64,000 bases of DNA from Liolophura sinensis (lineage: Eukaryota > Mollusca > Polyplacophora > Chitonida > Chitonidae): assembly GCF_032854445.1 (NCBI RefSeq), contig NC_088306.1, forward strand, positions 29,173,764-29,237,763, read 5' to 3'. The notes below the pieces were generated by a model. That model saw only the letters and a program-made list of their open reading frames with translations, searched no databases and had not been told where the DNA came from. Below are positions 38,801 through 48,400 of the stretch, piece after piece. Within the stretch, counting starts at the first letter, position 1, and the number at the start of each line of letters is the position of its first letter. The position numbers and the translations under genes were made by a program.

Positions 38801-39803
38801 CAATTTTGACACGGCATGGTACATAGAATAAGGAACACTAATTCATCAGGATTAGACGGATCTTCTCATTAAGCTGAGTCAGCATTTCAGAACACTCTCG
38901 AGTTCACGCAGGTTTGAATTAGACAAGGAGGGAGCTCTCGCATTACACATGTAACACAGTTAAAAAAACAAGATTTTACATGAGCTGCTAACAGCGGAGT
39001 TGAGCTGACAGACACGAATGTGCAACATGTCTATTCAATGTCATAACTACTTTGAAGCCTCCATTTGAGCCACATGTTTAAAGACAGGCAAGTAGTTTTC
39101 CATGCCCTAAAGTGGAATGTCACTGTGTAGCGATGTAGCGACGAACATACAACTCAAAAACATGCAGGGTATTGGTTGGTGCGGGGCCAACTCTCACTGG
39201 ACTTGAAAATAAGCCCGATTGGCATTTCAGGGGTCTCGGCAGAAGTTCACAGAGATTTAGGAAAGACACCAGAGAGGAAGCCATGCAGCCTAAACTGGAC
39301 TTGAACTCACAGCGACAACAATGGTGGGAGCTAGTCTAAATGAGCCAGTGAGCACTCTGCGCCTGCCCAGGTTGCGCTAGCTTAAAACACTAACTGCTCG
39401 ACCACGGATCGAGGCCACTAGGTAAAGTTCAAACAACGTGTACCATATGCTGGTATTAACATGCACAAAAAATCTATAGATGCACGCGGCAAAATAAGTT
39501 TAGTCTACTTTATAAAAACATTTCTGTGTTCATAACGTCCAGTGATTCTACTGCATAATGGCTGTCAACAGCTGTACTACTACTACTGCGGCACCTGTTT
39601 ACGATTATGCGTAATGCTAAAATAGCGTTAGGCCATGAAAACAAACAAATCAAAAACGTGCGAGGCTCTTCAAGGCTTTCTGAAACCGGATCAGTGTCAT
39701 AAACATGCACAAGTAATGTCTTACCAAATGTATAGATTGTGCCCAGGGTAAGGTGGACCAAAATGCCACCAATCACAACTCCTGCAGCTTTCAACGCTAC
39801 CAT
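23736..39803 (-). CDS. 12-exon MFS transporter (monocarboxylate / oxalate-formate antiporter-like), complete
   Basis: Predicted integral membrane carrier of the major facilitator superfamily. Exons in coding order: 39803-39725, 38611-38425, 37189-37063, 36362-36223, 35126-34976, 33960-33809, 32774-32703, 31487-31361, 30007-29885, 28008-27799, 26028-25929, 23794-23736. All introns are GT..AG, phases chain without conflict (1,2,0,2,0,2,2,0,0,0,1), and the lengths sum to 1527 nt, i.e. 508 residues plus TAG. The protein opens with a hydrophobic segment ending GTIYTFG. Exon 2 carries FGGFLEQRIGTR, which fits the MFS loop 2-3 motif; exon 9 carries WGRLSDRFSFR, the equivalent loop 8-9 motif. Exons 6-7 encode the acidic, lysine-rich central loop. 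Exons 10-12 give the last helices, and the protein ends in a basic tail (RVKRMDGRRDI). Substrate cannot be read from sequence; a small organic acid is a family-based guess. Its head-to-head paralogue starts at 45412. An alternative frame through the last exon is also open, but it does not fit the splice phase. Confidence 0.88.
24318..25850. repeat. minisatellite, 21-bp unit, about 73 copies
   Basis: Unit ggcatgtctggtgttcacac + t, with variants cgttttcac and ggtgttcat arranged in blocks. It lies within the last intron of the minus-strand transporter. Its period gives open frames of over 370 codons on both strands; these are not treated as genes. Confidence 0.95.
26416..26548. mobile_element. 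MITE-like element
   Basis: Terminal inverted repeats of about 22 bp: caggcccacctgcacgaagc against cttcgtgcaagtgggccctg. The interior, about 90 bp, is itself partly palindromic (taactacca / tggtagtta). In the intron between exons 10 and 11. Confidence 0.65.
26705..27000. repeat. tandem repeat, 61-bp unit, 4-5 copies
   Basis: Unit begins gatgtacctcaggtacacct and includes tttgagtatgtgatgat; starts are spaced exactly 61 bp at 26710, 26771, 26832, 26893 and 26954. Confidence 0.9.
28160..29370. repeat. minisatellite, 27-bp and 23/24-bp units, about 45 copies
   Basis: Unit gtgagttactgtcgtttact + ttcacat, with a shorter form starting at acatgttactgtcattt. A block of about 300 bp is itself duplicated (28560-28800 against 28900-29110). 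In the intron between exons 9 and 10. Confidence 0.95.
29793..29850. repeat. GA-rich microsatellite
   Basis: gagagagacagagagaga tract just inside intron 9, 35 bp beyond the exon 9 donor. Confidence 0.85.
30190..30925. repeat. heptamer satellite, about 105 copies
   Basis: Seven-base units gagccat, cagccat, cagccgt, cagctgt and gagctgt in mixed order. In the intron between exons 8 and 9. Confidence 0.95.
32051..32222 (-). mobile_element. SINE, family 1
   Basis: tttggtgttttacaccatac, gtgggaggaaaccgggcagg, gaggaagccagcatgagctg. Intronic. Confidence 0.8.
33505..33582. repeat. 19-bp tandem repeat, 4 copies
   Basis: Unit caatcacaataaacgaaaaa. Confidence 0.85.
34190..34805. repeat. minisatellite, 26-bp unit, split by a SINE
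   Basis: Unit catactgtattgaatccaca + aactaa, about 16 copies to the right of the SINE and two to the left. In the intron between exons 5 and 6. Confidence 0.93.
34255..34392 (-). mobile_element. SINE, family 1, truncated, inside the 26-bp array
   Basis: atttatttatttatttgata, tactcaagaatatttcactt, gtgggaggaaactgggcaga, ending gcaggttgctag. Flanked on both sides by catactgtattg. Confidence 0.85.
35345..35925. repeat. TATG-rich microsatellite with a longer internal period
   Basis: (tatg)n runs alternating with tctgtgtctgtatttatata. Open frames here are artefacts of the repeat. In the intron between exons 4 and 5. Confidence 0.92.
35945..36205 (-). mobile_element. SINE, family 2
   Basis: Reads in reverse: agtatcatgccaacaacacc, gaggcagcaacaag, tgacccaggtttgatcccag. 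Ends about 20 bp from the exon 4 donor. Confidence 0.75.
36832..37052 (-). mobile_element. SINE, family 1, next to the exon 3 donor
   Basis: tactcaaaaatatttcactt, atgctggcc-type body in reverse, gacttgacctcgcagcgaac. The 5' end of the SINE lies about 10 bp inside the intron from the donor at 37062. Confidence 0.8.
37233..37770. repeat. minisatellite, 22-bp unit, about 24 copies
   Basis: Unit ttcatagatgtttgacgtta + ca with a/t variants, including a larger repeated block seen at 37502-37590 and 37624-37720. In intron 2 of the minus-strand transporter. Confidence 0.95.
37995..38222 (-). mobile_element. SINE, family 1, near full length
   Basis: ttcaagaatacttcacttat through gacttgaactcccgatgatc to the A-box end (aaaccactaggccactgagt). 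Confidence 0.75.
38640..39720. other. intron 1 of the minus-strand transporter
   Basis: No coding block. The tRNA-like half of a family 1 SINE (reverse) is visible at about 39235-39415 (gacttgaactcacagcgaca, then the head). Confidence 0.5.
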
Positions 39804-41405
39804 ATTTCCTGCCTCAGTGCCTGCTCATTTATGTCCTGTCACATTGTCGTCACACTCGCTGTGCTCCTTCTATCACATGTTTTGAAGGGGGCGTCACGAT
39901 ACATCTGCAACGTCACTCTTCGTGTGACAACCTCAGCGGAGATTTTGCCCAAACATAGCCTCTGCACGAATCAGCGTCCATCTTGTAGCTCCACGCCCCG
40001 CACGAGAAGTAGATTTTCATCTGCCTGGTGCTCAGATAAAGTGCTTATACGACAAATTCCACGCAAATAAACAGCTTAAATGTGTTTGAGCTGTAAAAGT
40101 AAGCTTTGAAATTTAATGGCCTCTATTGACAGTAGGGTCAAGCTAGACTCCCTGGCGGGGGGGGGGGGGGCTCTTCGGTTGATATCGGCTCTTTCCGCAG
40201 GCTCTCCTTTCTTTGTATCCCTCGCAAGCATGATGGATGAAAACAAGATTCCAAACCTGATCCTGATTACTACTGTCTATCCCTCTCACGATCTCTCCCT
40301 GTACCACTCTCTACCTCCTGTTATTATTATTTTTTTTTTTTTTGGTTTGTTTGTTTTCTTTGAATAATATAGGCCTATATTTCGTAGTCACGGGCTTATT
40401 TAGTCGATGTGATGAGTCTGATTTTGTCTTAACGGGTAGGCCCTATTAATTTTTTTTTTTTTTTTTTTAGCAAAGCATAATTCCCACGACCACGGCCTAA
40501 CTGTAGACCATATTAAAGAGGGCGGGAACATGATGAACATATAATTTATATGACCGGATAATCTATGTTTGCATACCTACTATTCTGCTTATAGCGTGTC
40601 GAGGGACTACATCTGCTGATACACTGGCGTAATGATGAGGGGGTGAGGGTTGTGTGGGGTGGGGTGGGGGGTGGGGGGATTAGCAACATATCTCCTGTCC
40701 TTCTCTTTGTACCCCAACGATATAAAAATTACACCGGGGTGAATTTAAAATGCTTTACTCACACTTTGAAATTTGTTCAAAGTATTCACGTCTGTTTGTT
40801 CTATAATTTGTATGAAGTCAAGACAGTATGTTTTCTAGCACAATTAAAGAACGTAATTAGAATATCGAGTGTACCTAGGTTTGTATTATAACGTAGGAAT
40901 TTCCTTTTGCGATGATGGATTTACCATGTATTGGCCGATACACTATAAACTTTACTCTACCAGGCCATGAAGATACCGGTATGGGATAGGGAAAAAGATG
41001 GTTAGTAAGAAGCCTTCTTCAAGTTGTTTTTCACCGATGTGATATTTTCCAGTGAGCTCCGTATCTTTGAATCTGGGGTAAAATTTTCCAAGAGACGCCA
41101 TGCATACATAAATCCATTTACGTATGTTTGATCCATTTATTCAAACCATGCTGACTGGTAGGCTATAGGCGGGGCATACTCCTCACAACGCATGCGTCAC
41201 ACCCTCCTGTGGCTTTTTTGTGATTGTCACCACTAGCAAATTTTGTATATACATAATGAACAAGTCCTATAGGTCACCAAAGCTTACAGAGTTTATGACT
41301 TGGAAAAAATCTTCTAACTGCATTTTCTTTGCAAAATAACATGCTTGGATGTCAAACATATCAATGTGTAGCTTATAGCTTGTGGTGCTAGACCCTATTG
41401 CCCTT
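39804..41405. other. upstream of the minus-strand transporter; no other gene
   Basis: Poly(G) at about 40157, poly(T) at 40330 and 40450, and a G-rich tract at 40625-40680. No coding block; promoter elements not recognised. Confidence 0.4.
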
Positions 41406-41407
41406 TG

Positions 41408-41590
41408 TTTTCTTTATTTATTTATTTAATTGCTGTTGTACGCCGTACTCAAGAATATTTCACTTGTTGGACGCCAGCATTATGATGGGAAATTTCCGGG
41501 CAGAGCCCGGGGAATACTCACGACCATCCGCAGGTTGCTGCCGGACCTTCCCACGTATACGGCCGGAGAGGAATTTTGTTAAAGGACATG
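41408..41590 (-). mobile_element. SINE, family 1
   Basis: tacgccgtactcaagaatat, gccggaccttcccacgtata. Confidence 0.8.
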
Positions 41591-41839
41591 TGTAACCGCG
41601 TATAGTGGCGTGTCTGGGATCTAACGTAAACCCCTTCTCGGTGTATTGGCCAGATAAACTAAAGAGTAACTTTCCCAAAACTTAATTTACTAGGTTGAAA
41701 AAGCTCCAAAAAAATTATGAAGAGTGTTTTTTTGGTCTTTCTCATAACATGTTCTTCACGCTGGTGTTTTCTTTGCATTTTATGTACAGTGCACCTGATG
41801 AGTGTTTTACCATGAGTATAATTCTCTTGTAAGTAAATA

Positions 41840-42250
41840 TAGATAGAGGGTCAAGAATCTCTGGCGCTCTGCTTCATGATTCTGTCTTATTCCGCTCAAT
41901 CCGGAGCTAGGGCCGCTATATTCATCGTGTTGACTTACATCGCCACTTAGATATATGAACTCTTTCAATCGAAGCGCAATTGAGATACACATTTTGTTAT
42001 TGACAACTGATATTCTAAACAATTTGAATACTGATTTCACTCAGTCGTCTAGAATATACCTTGCGTCTTTCCAACATCATTGAAAACTGTTGACTGCTTT
42101 TCTTTGCATGATTCCGTTCTATTTAGGGATTGGGTTGTTTGTGTTATACATCGTCTTTGGAAATTGGCCTTACGAGTATTGACGTGGAACCTTATTGGTT
42201 GAGGACTGGTATACAAAGGTCTGTTTTAACGCACAGACTCTGTGTTATAA
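41840..42250. mobile_element. dispersed repeat, copy 1
   Basis: Aligns by eye with 57600-57945: gattccgttctattta, caactgatattcta, ttgaatactgatttcactca, ataccttgcgtctt, ccaacatcattg. Followed directly by a SINE at 42303. Confidence 0.65.
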
Positions 42251-42302
42251 GGAATACAACCTGTGGCTACATGGACAATAAACATATTGATTCTCTAATA
42301 AC

Positions 42303-42660
42303 ACAGTTCAATAGCTCAGTTGGTAGAGAGTTCGCTTCTTTAGATCCAGGTTCAATCCTGGGTCGGGTCACACGTAAGACCTTAAAAGAGGAAGTTGTAG
42401 CTTTCTCGCTTGCCGTTCAGCATTAAGGGGATAGTGCAACGACTGGTTAACCCTTATCAGTATAATGGCTTGGGTGTGGCGGCTTACATGCCTTCGATAA
42501 GTCGTTTCAGTGAAACAGATCTAGATAAAAGAGCGGTAGAAATCGTCCTGCAACAGGGAGGCACATTACATGCACTCTATATAAGGGACTCCTTTGTCGT
42601 CATATGGTTGAAAAATTGTTAAGTACGACATTAAACCCCTTTCATTCACTAACTCATTCT
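42303..42660 (+). mobile_element. SINE, family 3, full length (tRNA-headed)
   Basis: A box tagctcagttggtagagagt, B box ggttcaatcc, body gggatagtgcaacgactggt, 3' tail gtcgtcatatggttgaaaaa then gttaagtacgacattaaacc and cattcacta repeats. Confidence 0.85.
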
Positions 42661-42904
42661 CCTTTTCGTAAGCTGGAAAGCTATACAGGTATCTAATGTA
42701 CGCTATGTAAAATATGCCGGACTGAGCTAATGCAGGGGACACGTACAAGGGGACAATGCCCCATATATGATGGACCTCCTAACTTAAAGCCACCGTCGAG
42801 TCGTTTGGTGCCCTAAATTTTAGCAAACAGAAGAAAAATGCAGATTCCTGTAGGGCACGAGTGGGCAAAGCTATAGGGAAGGCTCCCTCAGTATTCTGGC
42901 ATAT

Positions 42905-43075
42905 ATTTATGTGTTTATTTGATTGGTGTTTTACGCCGTTCTCAGGAATATTTCACTTATACGACGGCCGCCAGCATAATGGCGGGAAGAAACTAGGCAG
43001 AGACCAGGGAAATCCACGACCATCCATAGGTTGCTGGTGAACCTTCCCAGGTACGGCCGGAAAGGAAAGGAAGAT
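42905..43075 (-). mobile_element. SINE, family 1
   Basis: tttgattggtgttttacgcc, cttatacgacggccgccagc, caggtacggccgg. Confidence 0.8.
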
Positions 43076-43779
43076 AACTACTGCACGTTACTGATTGCAG
43101 GCTTGAAGTTGGGTTGGAGACATCACTTGATATAAACAAGATATTTACCTACATATACTTGTCGTGTTTATCTGATAAAAACCGATAACGTTACCGACGT
43201 ACATGTAGTGGAAGTAGGGCATATATGCACAATATGCACACATATGCGAACGTATTGGTGCTCCTTGGTAACTATATGTTGGCTACTGTACAGTGTGGAC
43301 CTAAGTTTTGGTCAGGCAAAGGCGTGTAACCCTCATTTATTCGACCACTTGTGGCGTGTGTTGCAGTATTCTGTGGGACTTCTGTTCTGTGCATGAGCAG
43401 GCACTTAATTTGTGGATATACAGAGCCCAAAATATTGAGTGGACATCAACACCGATCAGCGACAAACACCTGCATCCACAAGTGACATAGCACCTGTGCA
43501 GCCAACTAAAAACGAGTCTCACCGACAAGTATATAGTTGTCTGTCTGAAGTGCCATGTACAGAGCCTCCACATAGTTGTACATTAGGGTGAACAACACCT
43601 GAACACGTGAGTACCTCCTTGTGCGGTGTACATGTACCTAATCGGGGGATTTATGTCCTGAATTATAAAAACCAGTTACACGTACCAAGGTATATGTATA
43701 CATATTTTGCAGGGTTCGATGTTTTTCATACGTCACGTCAAATGTTACCCCACACAAGAACACGGCATCAAGCGTTTTG

Positions 43780-43816
43780 TGACGTCATGTCGGCAAAATT
43801 CCACTGCATGACGTCA
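43780..43816. promoter_or_regulatory. two palindromic TGACGTCA (CRE-type) sites
   Basis: TGACGTCA at 43780-43787 and 43809-43816, 29 bp apart, each followed by TGTC. They lie in the shared upstream region of the two head-to-head transporters, 1.6 kb before the plus-strand start. The match to the CREB/ATF consensus is exact; function is inferred only. Confidence 0.35.
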
Positions 43817-43888
43817 TGTCTGTGTAACCGAAGGCTGTCTTACGTCTGACTTTATCTTAACTCCTTAACACTTTATGGCGCTAAAATT

Positions 43889-44902
43889 GGGCCCAGCTTC
43901 TGTTATGAGCTTTTGAATTCAAATCGAAAGTTAAGACATAATATGTTTTCTGAAGCGTACTTAGTTTTAAGTTGACTATAGTTATTAATATGTAAGTGCG
44001 CTTCATATCTACAACATACATGTACATTGTCATGGTTGTTAAGGGCTTACTTATCTAAGTGAGCTTCATATCTACAACATACATGTACATTGTCATGGTT
44101 GTTAAGGGCTTACTTATCTAAGTGAGCTTCATATCTACAACATACATGTACATTGTCATGGTTGTTAAGGGCTTACTTATCTAAGTGCGCTTCATATCTA
44201 CAACATACATGTACATTGTCATGGTTGTTAAGGGCTTACTTATCTAAGTGAGCTTCATATCTACAACATACATGTACATTGTCATGGTTGTTAAGGGCTT
44301 ACTTATCTAAGTGAGCTTCATATCTACAACATACATGTACATTGTCATGGTTGTTAAGGGCTTACTTATCTAAGTGAGCTTCATATCTACAACATACATG
44401 TACATTGTCATGGTTGTTAAGGGCTTACTTATCTAAGTGAGCTTTATATCTACAACATACATGTACATTGTCATGGTTGTTAAGGGCTTACTTATCTAAG
44501 TGAGCTTCATATCTACAACATACATGTACATTGTCATGGTTGTTAAGGGCTTACTTATCTAAGTGAGCTTTATATCTACAACATACATGTGCATTGTCAT
44601 GGTTGTTAAGGGCTTACTTATCTAAGTGAGCTTCATATCTACAACATACATGTACATTGCCATGGTTGTTAAGGGCTTACTTATCTAAGTGAGCTTTATA
44701 TCTACAACATACATGTACATTGTCATGGTTGTTAAGGGCTTACTTATCTAAGTGAGCTTTATATCTACAACATACATGTACATTGTCATGGTTGTTAAGG
44801 GCTTACTTATCTAAGTGAGCTTTATATCTACAACATACATGTACATTGTCATGGTTGTTAAGGGCTTACTTATCTAAGTGAGCTTCATGAAAACAGCCCC
44901 AG
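43889..44902. mobile_element. MITE-like element expanded by an internal 63-bp array
   Basis: Left end gggcccagcttctgttatga and right end gcttcatgaaaacagcccca form an imperfect inverted repeat. About 900 bp of the interior is the tandem array. Confidence 0.5.
43993..44890. repeat. minisatellite, 63-bp unit, about 14 copies
   Basis: Unit runs gtgagcttcatatctacaac, atacatgtacattgtcatgg, ttgttaagggcttacttatc, taa. Copies differ almost only at cttcat/ctttat and gtgag/gtgcg. Confidence 0.95.
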
Positions 44903-45411
44903 CTCACATCAAAATACGGAAACTACATGTACCAAAGATTTTTGTTGTTTGACACTTCAGATATACTTGTTCTGGCTTTATTCATCTTCAACCTTACTGA
45001 AGCACGGTGTCAGTTCTGCGCGTTTCGTAAGGCTTTCTGGGTACATTTCTGCAGAGCCACATTGCATTAAATTTTGGCTTTATTATAAATATTATGTGAG
45101 GAAAGAGATTTCTACTTCTTGTGCGGAAGAAAAAGAAAGAAGAGCATTCCACAAACCCATTGTAAGGTCAAATTTCAAATACGATTTTAGAGCTTACGCT
45201 GGCCCTTGAATTAAATTTTGGTCGCAATGTATATATTATCTACAAACAAAGGTTTATAAAAAAAAACACACGAGAATTGGGCTTGTGGAGGTATACTTTC
45301 TATACTGCCATGGTGTGGATGACCAAAATATAGGCCTATATCTACAGTAAACGTACACGTTCATACACATGTGAGTGTATGTTTACAATTTTTGTAGACA
45401 TCGTTTCGGAA

Positions 45412-48400
45412 ATGCCTGGGAAGTCGAACCTAAGAGCGTATCTGGCCATTTTGGGGGGAATCCTTGTCCATCTGTCACTCGGCACAATATATACCATAGG
45501 TAAGTGTGGATAAATGGATATTCTTATTGATTTAATGTTTATTATTTTAGTCAATCGTTCCCTTGAGCGCAGGTACAGGATATAACATCAGAGAATCGCA
45601 TCCATTATCCCGGATTGCCACAGCATATCTATTAGTGTATTTATTTGAGTATTGCTACACCGTCTACATACTCAAAATTGTTCACTTCTACGAAGACGGC
45701 CACCTTTTTAAAGGTGGAAAAGACAACCCGGATAAACTATAGACTCAGTCTCAACCTTCCCCACATATGAATGAATGCTTGGGGTTTAAGGTGGTACTTG
45801 ACAATTTTTTCAGTCAACGCGGAGTGATTTTGTGTGTGTAGGTACACTGTGTGTGCCTCCTTTTGGCAGGGTGAGTGCATGCCGCCAGTGCTGCCGCTAC
45901 TGTATCATGCCGAAAACACCAGACATGACACCATACCCAGTCAACTGGGTATGGTGACAGCCAGCTAGCACTGTTTCCTTGAAAGGAAAGTGCTGAGCAG
46001 CATGCACCGTTTTTGAAGTCTTTGGTCTGACCCGACGCGGGTTTGATCCCGAGTTTCCCGACTACGATGCGGGCGCCCTAACCATTAAGCCACCGAAGCG
46101 GTCCTCCCTGCATATAACGTACAGATATCCATACCATACTGGTGGAAGACAAATGGTCCTCAAACAACGTTTGGCTGGGCAAACGGCCCAAGAGCTTCGT
46201 GGAACGCTTATGAAAACATTTACTTATTTATTTATTTGACTGGTGGTTTACACCGCAATCAAGAATAATGCACTTAATCCGATATTATTGTGGCCAATCA
46301 AATCAGATCTGTGAGATGTGGCTTAGCAAATTAAATGTATGTTTCTTCTTTTGGGTGTCTTGTGGACAGGCAAGCTTCCCATTGCTGTGTTAATCGTCGT
46401 TGTTGCTAGTACCTGTAGTTTTGGCAGCATATATAACCGACTCGTATTGGATGAGTGATATAATAATTAATGCACATGCTATTATATAATTATAATGTGA
46501 TTGGTTGGGGTGTCATGCCTGGTGTCTAGGGCATGATACGCGGCAGCATTTTCGCCCTGTCGCCCTGCCACAAGAAGACAGTATATACCTGTGCATTTAT
46601 TTATTTATTTATTTATTTATTTGATTGTTGTTTTACGCCGTACTCAAGATTATTTCACTCATACGACGGCGGCCAGCATTATGGTGGGTGGAAACCGGGC
46701 AGAGCCCGGGGGAAACTCACGACCATCCGCAGGTTGCTGGAAGACCTTCCCACGTACGACCTATACCTGTGCATGTATACACACCTAATGACTGAAAAGT
46801 TATTCAGAACGGCTTAAAAACCCAAACATGCATATTTAATGACACGATATCATGCAAGACAAGATCGTGGCATACCGTACTTGACTGTCTGCATATATTG
46901 TTTAAGAACACGATGGTGATATTTGATTTCTCTACTTAAAACTGATCCAATTAGACGTAATTTTAATAATTTTATCTATATAACAATCTATATAATATAA
47001 ATCTATAACATTTTGGCAGTGGTGTTTGGTGGGGGGAGGTGAAGGGGTGGGGGCACTTTCTAAAGCGTTAGAAAATGAAAACTTTACAAAGTTAGAAAAT
47101 GGTGTAATTTACCAATTTTAAGTGTTGTGATCCGCATTGTTACAAATCGTGTAATCTAACATTCGGTTGCAACCTGCCAGCAGTTAATACGCGTCGTACT
47201 ATTTTAAGATGTCGGCATTCATATTTTACGGCATTTAAAACTTGAAAAAATGTTAGCTTTTATAATCTGCAATATAAGAGAATGTCAAAAGTTCATCTAT
47301 GTATTTATCACGAGATATTTTACAGATGATTACCAAGTTCCCACATTCATAGTAAACACAGCTGTTTAAAATGACAAGAAAGTGACCCCAGTCTTGTTTA
47401 GTAAAATCTCTTTGAAAAAGAATTATCCTATATTGTTATTATAGTTAATTATGGGACATTGTAATGTGGTATATAGGGAGGAGTTAACATGCTACTTACA
47501 AGCAAAGTTGCAGGGTCAAATCCAGTTTTCTCCACCTGTACACCTGACCTAGTAATGAATTATTCATGAGTACAGCTTCAAACAGCAATTAAGCAATTCT
47601 GTCCATTTTCCCCCATTTATATGCTTGCCCGCCGTCAGACAAATGAGACTGTCCGCAATACGGCTTTATATACAGCCTAATCAAGTTTGTAAGTGAGAAA
47701 GTAAATAAGTCAATCAGAGACCATAGGTGCATGTTTCACGAAGAGGACGCCAATTGGGCTTGACGAAAATTCCAGGGCCAAGTTTCACAAAGCGGTGTAC
47801 GATGTTTTTTATCGTACATCTGTCGTACTCCGTTTTGTACGTTACTGTTACGGTGCCATTGTCCTGTATGTCCAATTATCGTACATGAAGGATATCCTTG
47901 TGAAACTGGGATACATGTATGATAATCGCACATATAGGCAAATGGTACGGTAATAGTGACGTACAAAATATCATACGACAAATGTACGATAAAAAAATGT
48001 CGTAGACCTATGCCGTTTTGTGAAGCTGGGTCCTGGACTATATACGGTGAAGAGATACGTCAGCTTGGAAAATGTGCTTGACACCGCGTGCGACGTTGTA
48101 GAACGTGCCAGAGTGCTACACGTGGTTTTCACTGAGATATCTGTTCACTGGGCAAAGAATGGTATAGTTAAAACAATAGAATAAGTATTATGCTGTCGTT
48201 GTAAGATTTTAATTTAAATAGTTCCATCAATATGTACAATAGGTGAAGTATTACAAAGATAAAACAACATGGTAAGAAAAGGAGAACTGTCCAAATATAG
48301 CAATGCTCGAAATTCGTTATTATGTGAAAACAGGCAAGCCGCATCGTAGATAATGACATCATAGTCAGAAGGCAAAAATTATTTACAGCATATTTCACAG

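Noticed and set aside
42303-42380. tRNA gene
   Set aside because: A and B boxes are present, but the sequence continues into a SINE body and tail, and no complete cloverleaf is evident.
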